DNA from: Actinoplanes solisilvae
Lineage (GTDB): Bacteria; Actinomycetota; Actinomycetes; Mycobacteriales; Micromonosporaceae
Assembly (NCBI RefSeq): GCF_003999975.1
Contig: NZ_RJAC01000003.1
Coordinates: forward strand, 62,001 to 126,000
Length of the DNA stretch: 64,000 nt
Direction: 5' to 3'
The notes under the pieces are model-generated. The model was not told the origin of the DNA and did not search any database. It saw only the letters and a list, made by a program, of their open reading frames with translations. This document shows, one piece after another, positions 25,995 to 35,700 of the stretch. Each line of letters opens with the position of its first letter. Position 1 is the first letter of the stretch. The translations under genes were made by a program, and so were the position numbers.

Positions 25995-28900
25995 ATGACC
26001 CAGCACCAGACCCAGAACCCGGCCCTGACGTCCGTCGGCGATCTGGCGGAGGCGTTCACCGCCGCGGTCGCGGCCTACCCGGAGCGCGTGGCGATCGTCG
26101 ACGCCGACCACTGTTGGACGTATCGCCAACTGGACGAGAACGCCGCGCGACTGGCAGCGGCGCTGCCGGAGCTCGCCTCGGCCCCGGACCGGCCGGTCGG
26201 GATTCTGCTCGAACGGTCGGCCTGGATGGTGGCCGCAGCCCTCGCGGTGGTGCGTACGGGTTCGTCCTACGTCCCGCTCGATCCGCAGACGCCGCCCGCC
26301 CGCCTCCGCATGATCGCCGAGGACGCACAACCGGCGGCGATGATCACCTCCCGGTCGCTGGCCGGGCAGGTCCCCGACGGTGTCGCCGCCGTCTGCGTCG
26401 ACGGCCCCCTGCCGGCCGCAACCGTCGACAAGCCGTCCGCGGCCATCACCCGGGACACCCGTGCGTACATCATCTTCACCTCCGGAACCACGGGCCGGCC
26501 GAAGGGTGTGCAGGTCTCCCACGGCAACGTGCTGAGCCTTTTCACCGCCGCCGAGCAGGTGTACGACTTCGGCCCGGAGGACGTGTGGTCCCTGACCCAT
26601 TCCTTCGCCTTCGACGTCTCCGTCTGGGAGATGTGGGGCGCCCTGCTGCACGGGGGTCGTCTCGTCGTCGTCCCAGCCGAGACCGCGAAGGACCCGACGG
26701 CGTTACGCCGGCTGCTGTCCGAGGAACGGGTCACGGTGCTGAGCCAGACGCCGACGGCCTTTCAGCACCTGTGGATGGAGGACACTCGCTTCGGCGACCG
26801 GTTGCCGCTGCGCTGGATCGTGTTCGCCGGTGAGCCGCTGTACTTCTCGGATCTGCGGGTGTGGATGGGTAAGTACGGCGACGACGGGCCACGCCTGGTG
26901 AACATGTACGGGATCACGGAGACGACCGTGCACTCGTCGTTCCGCCGGGTGCGCGAGGAGGACTTGCGAGCGAGCGTGTCGTTGATCGGCCGGCCCCTGC
27001 CGGGCACCGAGTTCGTGCTGGTCGACGACGACCTGTCGGAGGTCGCGGACGGACAGATCGGCGAGATCGTGGTGATCGGTCCCGGCGTGAGCCTCGGCTA
27101 CCTCAACCACCCCGAACTGACCAGCGACCGCTTCGTACCGCTGCGCGGCGCCCGCGGCTACCGCTCCGGTGACCTGGCCCGCCGCACCGCCGCCGGGGAG
27201 TACGAATACCACGGCCGCAAGGACGACCAGGTCAAGATTCGTGGCTTCCGCATCGAGCTCGGCGAGATCCGCTCCGCCCTGGCCGACGTCACCGGCGTTC
27301 GCCAAGCCGCGGTGATCGCTACCAGGCCGGCCTCGTCGGCCAACCCGGTGGTGAAGAAACGCACCGTGTCTGACGAGATAACCGGCATCCGGGACCTGAT
27401 CCGGGGCGGCGACCGTCCCCGCGCCGCCACCGCCGACAGCACACCGCGCATCGTCGCCTACGTCGTCGCCGACCACGACCTCGACCCGGACCAGCTCTTC
27501 GCCCACCTGGGCCAGCGACTGCCGCACTACATGATTCCCACGTTCGTCATCCCGGTCGACGCCCTCCCGGTCACTGTCAACGGCAAGATCGACCGAACCC
27601 GGCTGCCGGCCCCCACACTCCTGGGCAGCCTCAAGCCGACCATCACCTCGGATCCCCACCCCGACGGTGAGCCGCAAGCCGGTCCGGAAGACGCCATCCG
27701 CGCCCTCGTCACCCTCTACGAGGAGGTCCTCGAGGTGACAGGAGTGACCGAGAACGACTCGTTCTTCAGCGTGGGCGGCGACTCCATCCTGGCCCTCGAG
27801 CTGCGGGCGAACGCCGAACAGCGAGGCATGTCCCTCGAGCTGGCCGACATCTACGCCCTGCAGACACCGAAGGCTCTGGCCGCCGTGGCAGGACAGACAA
27901 CCACTGCGACGCAGCCGGTCGCACCGTTGAGCCAGCTGACGCCCGAGGACCATGACAGGCTCGCGGCCACGACGGACATCGAGGACGCCTACCCCGTCGG
28001 CACCCTGCAAGCTGGTCTGCTGTTCCACAGCGCTTACCTGGCCGACGTCAACATGTACTGCGACGTTTTCTCCTTCCGGATCAGGGACGCCTATGACCAC
28101 CCCGCCATGCAGCGGGCCATCGCCCGGATCGTGGACCGTCACGACATCCTTCGTACCTCGTTCCACCTCACCGGTTTCAGCGAGCCGCTCCAACTGGTTC
28201 ACCGCAGCGCCACCGTCCATCCGGCCCGCACCGATCTGAGTCACCTGCCGGCCCTGGACCAGGAAGCGGAGCTGGCGGCATGGCACGCTCGCGAGGAGAA
28301 CGTCCCCTACGACTGGGCCAGCCCACCGCTGTCCCGATTCCACATACACGTCCTGGGCGAGCAGGAATTCGTGTTCTCGATGAGCTTCCACGACGTCCTG
28401 CTCGACGGGTGGAGCGAAGCGTCGCTGATGACCGAGCTCCTCAGCGACTACTGGGCCATCAAGAACGGCCGGGAACCGCACCTCGCAGCCCGCCCGGCGC
28501 GCCGCTACGCCGACTTCATCGCGCTGGAGCAGCAGGCGCTGCGCGACCCCGAGGCCCGCGCGTTCTGGGTGGCCGAGCTCGACGGGGTCGAGCCGACGCT
28601 GCTTCCCCGGCTGGTCGACGACGCCTCCGACGTCCACGAGGGCACCATGGGTTTCCTCAGCGTGGACATCGACCCGGAACTGTCCGATGCTCTGGACCAG
28701 GTGGCCCGTACCTGCGGCGTCACCGCCCGCCACGTCCTGATCGCCGCTCATGCCCGGGTTGTGGCCATCCTCAGCGGACAGGACGACGTCGTGCTGTCGG
28801 TGATGTCCAACGGCCGTCCGGAGGACGCGGGCGGCGCCGATGTGTTCGGCCTGCACCTCAACATGGTCCCGTACCGGATACGCACCGGCGACGCCCGTTG

Positions 28901-31900
28901 GAGCGACCTGATTCGCGCCACCTTGGACAAGGAGACGTCGCTGCTGCCGATGCGGCGATATCCCCTCGCCGAGATCCAGCGACAGATCGGCATCCGGGAG
29001 CTGACCGACATCAGCTTCAACTACACCCACTTCCACAGCTACCACCGGCTCGCGGCGAACACCGGCCTGCAGGTGCTGGACGGCAAGGCGTACATGCACA
29101 CCAATTACACGCTGCGCGCCGAATTCAATCGGGACCCGTTCAGCGGCCTGCTCGCGCTGGACCTCGAAGGGAACATGAAGCGGGTCTCCGAGCGACAGCT
29201 GCGCGACGTGGCACAGCTGTATCGCAGCACGCTGGAGAGCATCGCCGGTGGTGTTGATCGGACACCGACCCGCAGGGAGCTGCTGGGCGACGAGCAGTGG
29301 CGCGCGTTGCTGGCCGGATTCGGTGACCCGACACCGCAGCCGCTGTCGGCTGCGGGCTGGTTCCAGGTGTTCGAGCAGGCCGCCGCTGCGCATCCCGACA
29401 GCATCGCCGCCATCTGCGGCCCGCAGGCGTGTTCCTACCGGGAGCTGGCCGAGCGCGTCGGCGGACTGGCCGCCCGGCTGGTCGAGCGGGGCGCTACTTC
29501 CGGCGCGGTGATCGGACTGGGAGCTGACCGCGACCTCGATTTCCTCACCGCCGCCATGGCGATCATGCGCACCGGCGCGATCTACCTGCCCCTGCCCAAC
29601 GGCCCGGTCCCGCGGGTGGCCAGCATGCTCCGCACCAGCAGACCCACCCTGGTGCTGGCCGGTGCCACCTTCGCCGGCACGCTGACCGCCGCCGCCGAGG
29701 CGACCGGCGAGAACCTGGCGGTGCCGGTGCTGGACCTGGGGAAGGTCCTTGTCGAGGCCGCGGGTCGGAAGCCGTACGCCGGTCCTGTGCCAGCCGGTCG
29801 CGACAGCGCCTACGTGACCTTCACGTCCGGGTCCACCGGCGAGCCGAAAGGCGCGCTGATCCGGCACGACGGCATGCTCAACCACATCGAGGCCAAGGTC
29901 GCCGCCCTGGACATCGCGGCCGGAGACCTGGTGTCGCAGGACGCCGCCGCGACTTTCGACATCTCGGTGTGGCAGATGCTGGCACCTCTCGGCGTCGGCG
30001 CGACCACGGTGATCTACCCCGACGAGGTGAGCCAGGACCCGCCCCGGCTGCTGCGCGCCCTCGTCGCCGACGGCGTGACGATCCTGGAGGTCTCACCGTC
30101 GGTCCTCAGCGTGATCAACGCGGAACTGACCTATTACGGCGTGGACGCCTTCCCCGGTCTGGCTCTGCGCTGGGTCGTCTGCGCGGGCGAGGCCCTGGCC
30201 CCCAAGACCGTCAACGCGTTCCGGCGTCTGCTGCGGAACGTGCGGTTCCTCAACATGTGGGGGGCCACGGAGATCTCCGACGACGTCACGCACTACGAGG
30301 TCGTCGAAGATGTCGACGAGCGGATCACCTCGGTGCAGCTCGGCCGGCCGATCCGCAACGGCGCCGTCTACGTCCTCGACAACCGTCGCGAGCCGGTTCC
30401 GGTCGGCACCCCGGGTGAGCTGTACGTGGGAGGCATCGTGGTCGGCGCCGGCTACCTCAACGACCCCGACCGCACCGCCGCGGCGTTCGTTCCCGACCCG
30501 TTCGCCGGCGACCCGGAAATCGTCACCTACCGCACCGGTGACCGGGCCCGCCAACTCGCGGACGGCGGCTACGAGTTCCTCGGCCGCATCGACAGCCAAC
30601 TGAAGATCCGCGGCCAGCGCGTCGAACTCGGCGAGATCGAAGCCGCCCTGGCCGCTCTCGACGACCTGCAGGAGAGCGCGGTCATCGCCCGCACCTTCAG
30701 CGAGGCTCGCGGCAAGCAGTTGGTCGCCTTCTACGTGCCGAGGGTGGCTTCGAACGGCGCCGGCCAGCCGGTCACAGCGGCCCCGGCCGAGCCGGTGCGG
30801 CGCATCGAGGTCACCGCGGCCGTCGTTCGCGACCGGCTGGCCGCGGTATTGCCCCGCTACGCCGTCCCCGACTTCCTGATCCGCCTCGACGAGCTGCCGC
30901 GCAACACCAACGGCAAGGTCGACACCAAGGTCCTCGCCGCCTGGGACGTCGGCAGCTTGGTCACCGCACCCACGGAGACCGACGGCGAAGCGGCCACCGC
31001 CACCGAGACGGCGGTGATCGACATTTGGACGTCCGTTCTGCGACTGGAACACCGCCCCGGCCCGGCCACCGACTTCTTCGACCTCGGCGGGCACTCGTTG
31101 CACGCCACCCAGGTCATGGCGCGCTTGCGGGACCGCTACGGCGTCGACCTCGCCGTACGGAACCTGTTTGAGAACCCGACCCCCCGGGCGCTGGCCGCCC
31201 TGGTCGACGATGCGACCGCCCACGACCGGCCCGCGTCCCTCACCGCCGTGACCATCGCCCGCCGGCCCGAGGGAACGACGGAGCTACCGCTGGCCGGCAA
31301 CCAGGCCAGCCTGTGGTTCCTCAACCAGGTCGACCCCGACGATCGCTCCTACGAAGGCGTCAGTCTGCTGCACCTGCGAGGCCACGTCGACGTGGAGGCC
31401 CTGCGATATGCGGTCGGCACGCTCGTGGACCGCCACGAGATCCTCTCGATGCGCTTCCTCGTCCGCGACGGCGTCCCCTACCAGGTGCCGTCGGCCGAGG
31501 CCCGGGTCCACCTCGAGGTCGAGCAGGTGGCAGCCGACCTCGCTGATGCCGACGCCCGCAGGGCGTACGCCATGCACCGTGCCACCGACCACCGATTCGA
31601 CCTGGAGCGCGGGCCGCTGGCGGTCATCCGGCTCCACTCCTTCTCGACCACCGAACACATCTTGGCGTGGAGCACCCATCACGTCGTCTCCGACGGCTGG
31701 TCGATCGACGTCGCCGTCCGCGAGATCACCGAGGCCTACCTCGCCCACCGGCAAGGTCGCCCGCCGCGGCTGCCCGAGCTGACCGTCCAGTACGGCGACT
31801 ACGCTCTTTGGCAGAACGGCCACGCTACGTCCGCCGCCGAACAGGAACGAGCGTTCTGGCGTTCCTACCTGAACGGCTACCCCGGAGAGCTCGCTCTCGT

Positions 31901-32756
31901 CACCGACCACGAGCGCACCGAGGACCGGGCCCGGACCCCGGGACACGCCACCCGCACGTGGGACGAGCAGACCACCCGCCGCCTCGCCGCTTTCACCCAG
32001 GCCCGCCGCACCACCCTGTTCATGGTCGTCCAGGCCGCCACCGCGGCCGTCGTGTCCCGGTTCGCCCAGCAGACCGACGTGGTTCTCGGCACCGGTGTCG
32101 CCGGCCGTGCGGTGCCCGGCACCGAACACCTGCTGGGTTTCTTCGCCAACACCCTGCCCTGCCGCTACCGACTGGACCCGGGCCACACCGGCGACGAGCT
32201 GCTCGCCTCGGTCACGGCCAGCGCGCTGACCGCCCTGGAGCACCAGCTGACCCCGTTCCACGAGATCGTCCGGACCCTCGACGTGGTCCGCACCCCGGGC
32301 GTACCGCCGCTGGTGCAGGTCCTCGTCACCGTGGACAACTATCCGATGCAGCTGCGGGAGCTGCCGGGCCTGACCGCCACGCTGGAGCAACTGCCCCCGC
32401 AGACCAGCATGTTCGATCTGCTCCTGCGGTTCCTCGAAGGCGACCGCCTGCGCCTCGAGGTCCAGTACGACTCCACCCTGTTCACCGCGGCCACCGTGCG
32501 GCGACTCATCGACGCGGTAGCCCAGGTCCTCGACGTCTTCCTGCACGAGCCGGACCGGGTCGTGGCAACGATCCCACTGACCACGGCGGACGAGTGCGAG
32601 CAGCTCGAGCGGATCTGGACCGGCCTCACCGGCGACAGCCTCGACGTCGGCGACCAGCAGCAGCTCGGGGCGGCGGCCGATTCCCCGCACTGGCCGGCGT
32701 TCGTCGACCAGGTGGAAGCGCGGGGACTGCTCCCGGCGCTGTTGTTCCTTCTCTGA
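25995..32756 (+). CDS. Two-module NRPS (A-PCP-C-A-PCP-C)
   Basis: 2253 residues from ATG 25995 with GGAGG upstream. A1 1-540 (pocket D-V-W-S-V-A-M-V-H-K; its MVH end recalls threonine-type codes), with an unusual insert at about 447-482; PCP1 560-635 (Ser597); C1 about 660-1090 with FHDVLLDGWS, where the first His is Phe; A2 about 1115-1625 (D-I-W-E-V-A-M-D-D-K); PCP2 about 1665-1740; C2 about 1765-2200 with HHVVSDGWS; short C-terminal tail. The acids E1362 and D-D near 1427 in A2 suggest a cationic substrate such as 2,3-diaminobutyrate. No epimerase domain. The last C domain pairs with the A domain that begins the next protein. Confidence 0.93.
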   Translation: MTQHQTQNPALTSVGDLAEAFTAAVAAYPERVAIVDADHCWTYRQLDENAARLAAALPELASAPDRPVGILLERSAWMVAAALAVVRTGSSYVPLDPQTPPARLRMIAEDAQPAAMITSRSLAGQVPDGVAAVCVDGPLPAATVDKPSAAITRDTRAYIIFTSGTTGRPKGVQVSHGNVLSLFTAAEQVYDFGPEDVWSLTHSFAFDVSVWEMWGALLHGGRLVVVPAETAKDPTALRRLLSEERVTVLSQTPTAFQHLWMEDTRFGDRLPLRWIVFAGEPLYFSDLRVWMGKYGDDGPRLVNMYGITETTVHSSFRRVREEDLRASVSLIGRPLPGTEFVLVDDDLSEVADGQIGEIVVIGPGVSLGYLNHPELTSDRFVPLRGARGYRSGDLARRTAAGEYEYHGRKDDQVKIRGFRIELGEIRSALADVTGVRQAAVIATRPASSANPVVKKRTVSDEITGIRDLIRGGDRPRAATADSTPRIVAYVVADHDLDPDQLFAHLGQRLPHYMIPTFVIPVDALPVTVNGKIDRTRLPAPTLLGSLKPTITSDPHPDGEPQAGPEDAIRALVTLYEEVLEVTGVTENDSFFSVGGDSILALELRANAEQRGMSLELADIYALQTPKALAAVAGQTTTATQPVAPLSQLTPEDHDRLAATTDIEDAYPVGTLQAGLLFHSAYLADVNMYCDVFSFRIRDAYDHPAMQRAIARIVDRHDILRTSFHLTGFSEPLQLVHRSATVHPARTDLSHLPALDQEAELAAWHAREENVPYDWASPPLSRFHIHVLGEQEFVFSMSFHDVLLDGWSEASLMTELLSDYWAIKNGREPHLAARPARRYADFIALEQQALRDPEARAFWVAELDGVEPTLLPRLVDDASDVHEGTMGFLSVDIDPELSDALDQVARTCGVTARHVLIAAHARVVAILSGQDDVVLSVMSNGRPEDAGGADVFGLHLNMVPYRIRTGDARWSDLIRATLDKETSLLPMRRYPLAEIQRQIGIRELTDISFNYTHFHSYHRLAANTGLQVLDGKAYMHTNYTLRAEFNRDPFSGLLALDLEGNMKRVSERQLRDVAQLYRSTLESIAGGVDRTPTRRELLGDEQWRALLAGFGDPTPQPLSAAGWFQVFEQAAAAHPDSIAAICGPQACSYRELAERVGGLAARLVERGATSGAVIGLGADRDLDFLTAAMAIMRTGAIYLPLPNGPVPRVASMLRTSRPTLVLAGATFAGTLTAAAEATGENLAVPVLDLGKVLVEAAGRKPYAGPVPAGRDSAYVTFTSGSTGEPKGALIRHDGMLNHIEAKVAALDIAAGDLVSQDAAATFDISVWQMLAPLGVGATTVIYPDEVSQDPPRLLRALVADGVTILEVSPSVLSVINAELTYYGVDAFPGLALRWVVCAGEALAPKTVNAFRRLLRNVRFLNMWGATEISDDVTHYEVVEDVDERITSVQLGRPIRNGAVYVLDNRREPVPVGTPGELYVGGIVVGAGYLNDPDRTAAAFVPDPFAGDPEIVTYRTGDRARQLADGGYEFLGRIDSQLKIRGQRVELGEIEAALAALDDLQESAVIARTFSEARGKQLVAFYVPRVASNGAGQPVTAAPAEPVRRIEVTAAVVRDRLAAVLPRYAVPDFLIRLDELPRNTNGKVDTKVLAAWDVGSLVTAPTETDGEAATATETAVIDIWTSVLRLEHRPGPATDFFDLGGHSLHATQVMARLRDRYGVDLAVRNLFENPTPRALAALVDDATAHDRPASLTAVTIARRPEGTTELPLAGNQASLWFLNQVDPDDRSYEGVSLLHLRGHVDVEALRYAVGTLVDRHEILSMRFLVRDGVPYQVPSAEARVHLEVEQVAADLADADARRAYAMHRATDHRFDLERGPLAVIRLHSFSTTEHILAWSTHHVVSDGWSIDVAVREITEAYLAHRQGRPPRLPELTVQYGDYALWQNGHATSAAEQERAFWRSYLNGYPGELALVTDHERTEDRARTPGHATRTWDEQTTRRLAAFTQARRTTLFMVVQAATAAVVSRFAQQTDVVLGTGVAGRAVPGTEHLLGFFANTLPCRYRLDPGHTGDELLASVTASALTALEHQLTPFHEIVRTLDVVRTPGVPPLVQVLVTVDNYPMQLRELPGLTATLEQLPPQTSMFDLLLRFLEGDRLRLEVQYDSTLFTAATVRRLIDAVAQVLDVFLHEPDRVVATIPLTTADECEQLERIWTGLTGDSLDVGDQQQLGAAADSPHWPAFVDQVEARGLLPALLFLL

Positions 32757-32783
32757 CCCGGTGACGCGAGCGAAGGAGAACCG

Positions 32784-35700
32784 ATGACCGAGAACCGGGC
32801 GCAGCTACTGCGCCGACGTGTTGCCCAGCGCCGCGCCGCCCCCGCCGCCCCCGCTGCCGCCGCCGCCCCGCGTCGGGCAGAACACCTGGTGGAGGCCTTC
32901 GCCGCAGTGGCCGCCCAGCATCCTGACCGCACAGCCGTTCAGGACGGGCTCCGGAGCTGGACCTACCGCCAGTTGGACGAGACCGCTGATCGGCTGGCCG
33001 CGGCTCTGCGCGCGGTGACAGCCGATCCGGGCCGCCCGGTCGGGATCCTGCTGGAGCGCTCGGCGTGGATGGTGGCGGCGGCTCTGGCTGTGGTGCGTAC
33101 CGGCTCGTCGTATGTGCCGCTGGATCCGGACTCGCCACCGGCGCGGCTGGAGATGATCGTCGAGGACGCCGAACCCGCCGCCCTGATCACGTCCCGGTCG
33201 CTGACCGGCATCGCCCCCGGCGGGGTGCCCGCCGTGGTCGTCGGCGAGCCACTGCCGGAGGCGACCGGCACGGCGGATCAGACCATGATCGACCGGGACA
33301 CCCGGGCCTACATCATCTTCACCTCCGGCACCACTGGCCGCCCCAAGGGAGTACAGGTCTCGCACGGCAACCTGCTGAGCCTGCTCGCCGCCGGCGAGGG
33401 GGAATTCCACTTCGGTCCCGACGACGTATGGACGCTGTTCCACTCGTTCTCCTTCGACTTCTCCGTCTGGGAGATGTGGGGCGCTCTGCTGCACGGCGGC
33501 CGGCTGGTCGTCGTACCGGCGCCGACCGCGCAGGACCCTGCGACGCTGCGGCGGCTGTTGCGCGACGAACGAGTCACCGTCCTTTGCCAGACTCCCTCGG
33601 CCTTCACCCCACTGATCACCGAGGACACCCGCTTCGCGGACCGGCTGCCGCTGCGGTGGGTGATCTTCGGAGGGGAAACGCTGCACTTCTCCGACCTGGC
33701 TGCCTGGTTCGCCAAGTACGGCGACGAGTCGCCTCGTCTGCTCAACGGCTACGGCATCACCGAGACCACGATCCTGTCCTCCTTCCACCGGGTGACCGAG
33801 GATCAACTGTCCCTGCGGGAATCACTGATCGGCTGGCCCATTTCCGGTACCGGGTTCGTTCTGCTGGACGACGCTCGGACGCCCGTACCGGCCGGCGAGA
33901 TCGGTGAGCTCGTGGTGACCGGGCCGGGTGTCAGCCTCGGCTACCTCAACCGCCCCGAGCTCAACGAGGAACGGTTCATCGACCTGCCAGGCGGTCAGGG
34001 CCGCGGCTATCTCTCCGGTGATCTGGCCCGGCTCACCTCTGCCGGCGCGTTCGCTTTCCACGGCCGCAAGGACGACCAGGTGAAGATCCGCGGCTACCGG
34101 ATCGAGCTCGGCGAGATCGAGCAGGCTTTACGGGCCGTTGCACAGGTCACCGAAGCCGCGGTCGTCGTCCGTGACCTCCCGGGACGAGGCGACAGCTTGA
34201 TCGCCTACGTCGTCGGCGCGGGCGGAGCGACACTGTCGGTCGAGTCACTGCACGAGGCGCTCGCGGTGACACTGCCCGGCTACATGATTCCGCGGCTGTT
34301 CATTCCGCTCGAACGGCTGCCGCTCACCGCGAACGGCAAGTCCGACCGCAAGGCACTGCCCGATCCCGGCACGGCTGCGGCCCTGACGCTGCCCGCCGGC
34401 CCCGAGCGCGATCCGGCCGACGCGGTCGAAGGCCGGATTCTGCAGATCATCACCGAACTGCTGCACCTCGACCGAGCCGATCCGGAAGCCGGCTTCTTCG
34501 ATCTGGGTGGCCACTCCTTGCTGGCCACCCGCCTGCTGGCCGCCGTGCGATCCGCCTTCGACGTGGATGTGCCGCTGCGCGAATTCCTGCGTGAGCCCAC
34601 CGCACGCGCGCTGGCCGCCGCCGTCCGGGACCGCCAGGCCGAGCCCTCGCGCCACCGCAGCGGGGGTGTCAGCCTCGAGAAAGCACCCAGGGACGTTTAC
34701 CAGCCGGCCACCGACGCCCAGCGACGGCTGTACTTCCTGTCCGAGCTGCAACCGGACAGCGCGGCCTACCACCTGCACAGCACCCTGCTGCTCGAGGGAG
34801 GCCTGAATGTGCAAGCGCTGCAACGGGCCTTCTCCGTCGTGGTCGAGCGGCACGCCCCGCTGCGCACCGTGCTGCGGGTGGAGAACGGCGATCTTGTCCA
34901 AGTCATCCAACCCCCGGCACCCCTGCTGCTCCAGGCCGAACAGTTGCCCCGGATGCCGGGGGAGGACTGGCGGGAGAGCATCGACCGATGGGCTCACCGC
35001 GAGTCGGTCCGGCCATTCGACCTGGGCAAAGATCCCATGCTGCGGGTACGCCTGGCCGAAGTCGCCCCGGGCCTGCACGTCCTGTTCGTCACCGCGCATC
35101 ACATCGCCGCCGACGGCTGGTCCATCGCCCTGCTCAGCCGTGAACTGAAGGCCCTGTACGGCCACTTCCGCAGCAACCCGGACGCACCGATGCCGCTCGC
35201 ACCGCTGCCCTACACCTACGCCGACTACGCATACAGCATGCACAGGTGGCTCGAGAGCCCGGCGGCGGAAACAGACCTCGTGTACTGGGAGCAACGCCTG
35301 GCTTCGCTGCCCGACGTACACAGGCTGCCCCTCGACCACCCAAGACCGGCGCGGACCAACGCCGCGGACACCGTCACGACCACGTTGACGGGCCCGGTCA
35401 CCGAGACGATCAGGCACACCTGCCGCGACGAGAACGTCACCCTGTTCACCTTCCTGCAGGCCGCGTTCTCGTTGCTGCTGGCCCGCCGCTCGGGCACCGA
35501 CGACATCGTCATCGGCTGCGCCGTTGCCGGCCGGCCGGTGTCGGAGCTCGACGACGTGATCGGCATGTTCGTCAACACCCTGGTCCTGCGAACCCGTCTG
35601 GAAGGCGCCACCACCTTCCGGGCCCTGCTGGCCCGGGTGCACGAACAGACCACCCGTGACCTGGAACACCAGCACGTCCCGCTGGCCTCGCTGCTCAGAC

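Noticed and set aside
26703..29885. Open frame of about 1060 codons on the minus strand inside the NRPS gene
   Set aside because: It mirrors the plus-strand NRPS with clear A, PCP and C motifs; the antisense translation is low-complexity Arg/Gly/Val without any family motif, as expected of high-GC shadows.
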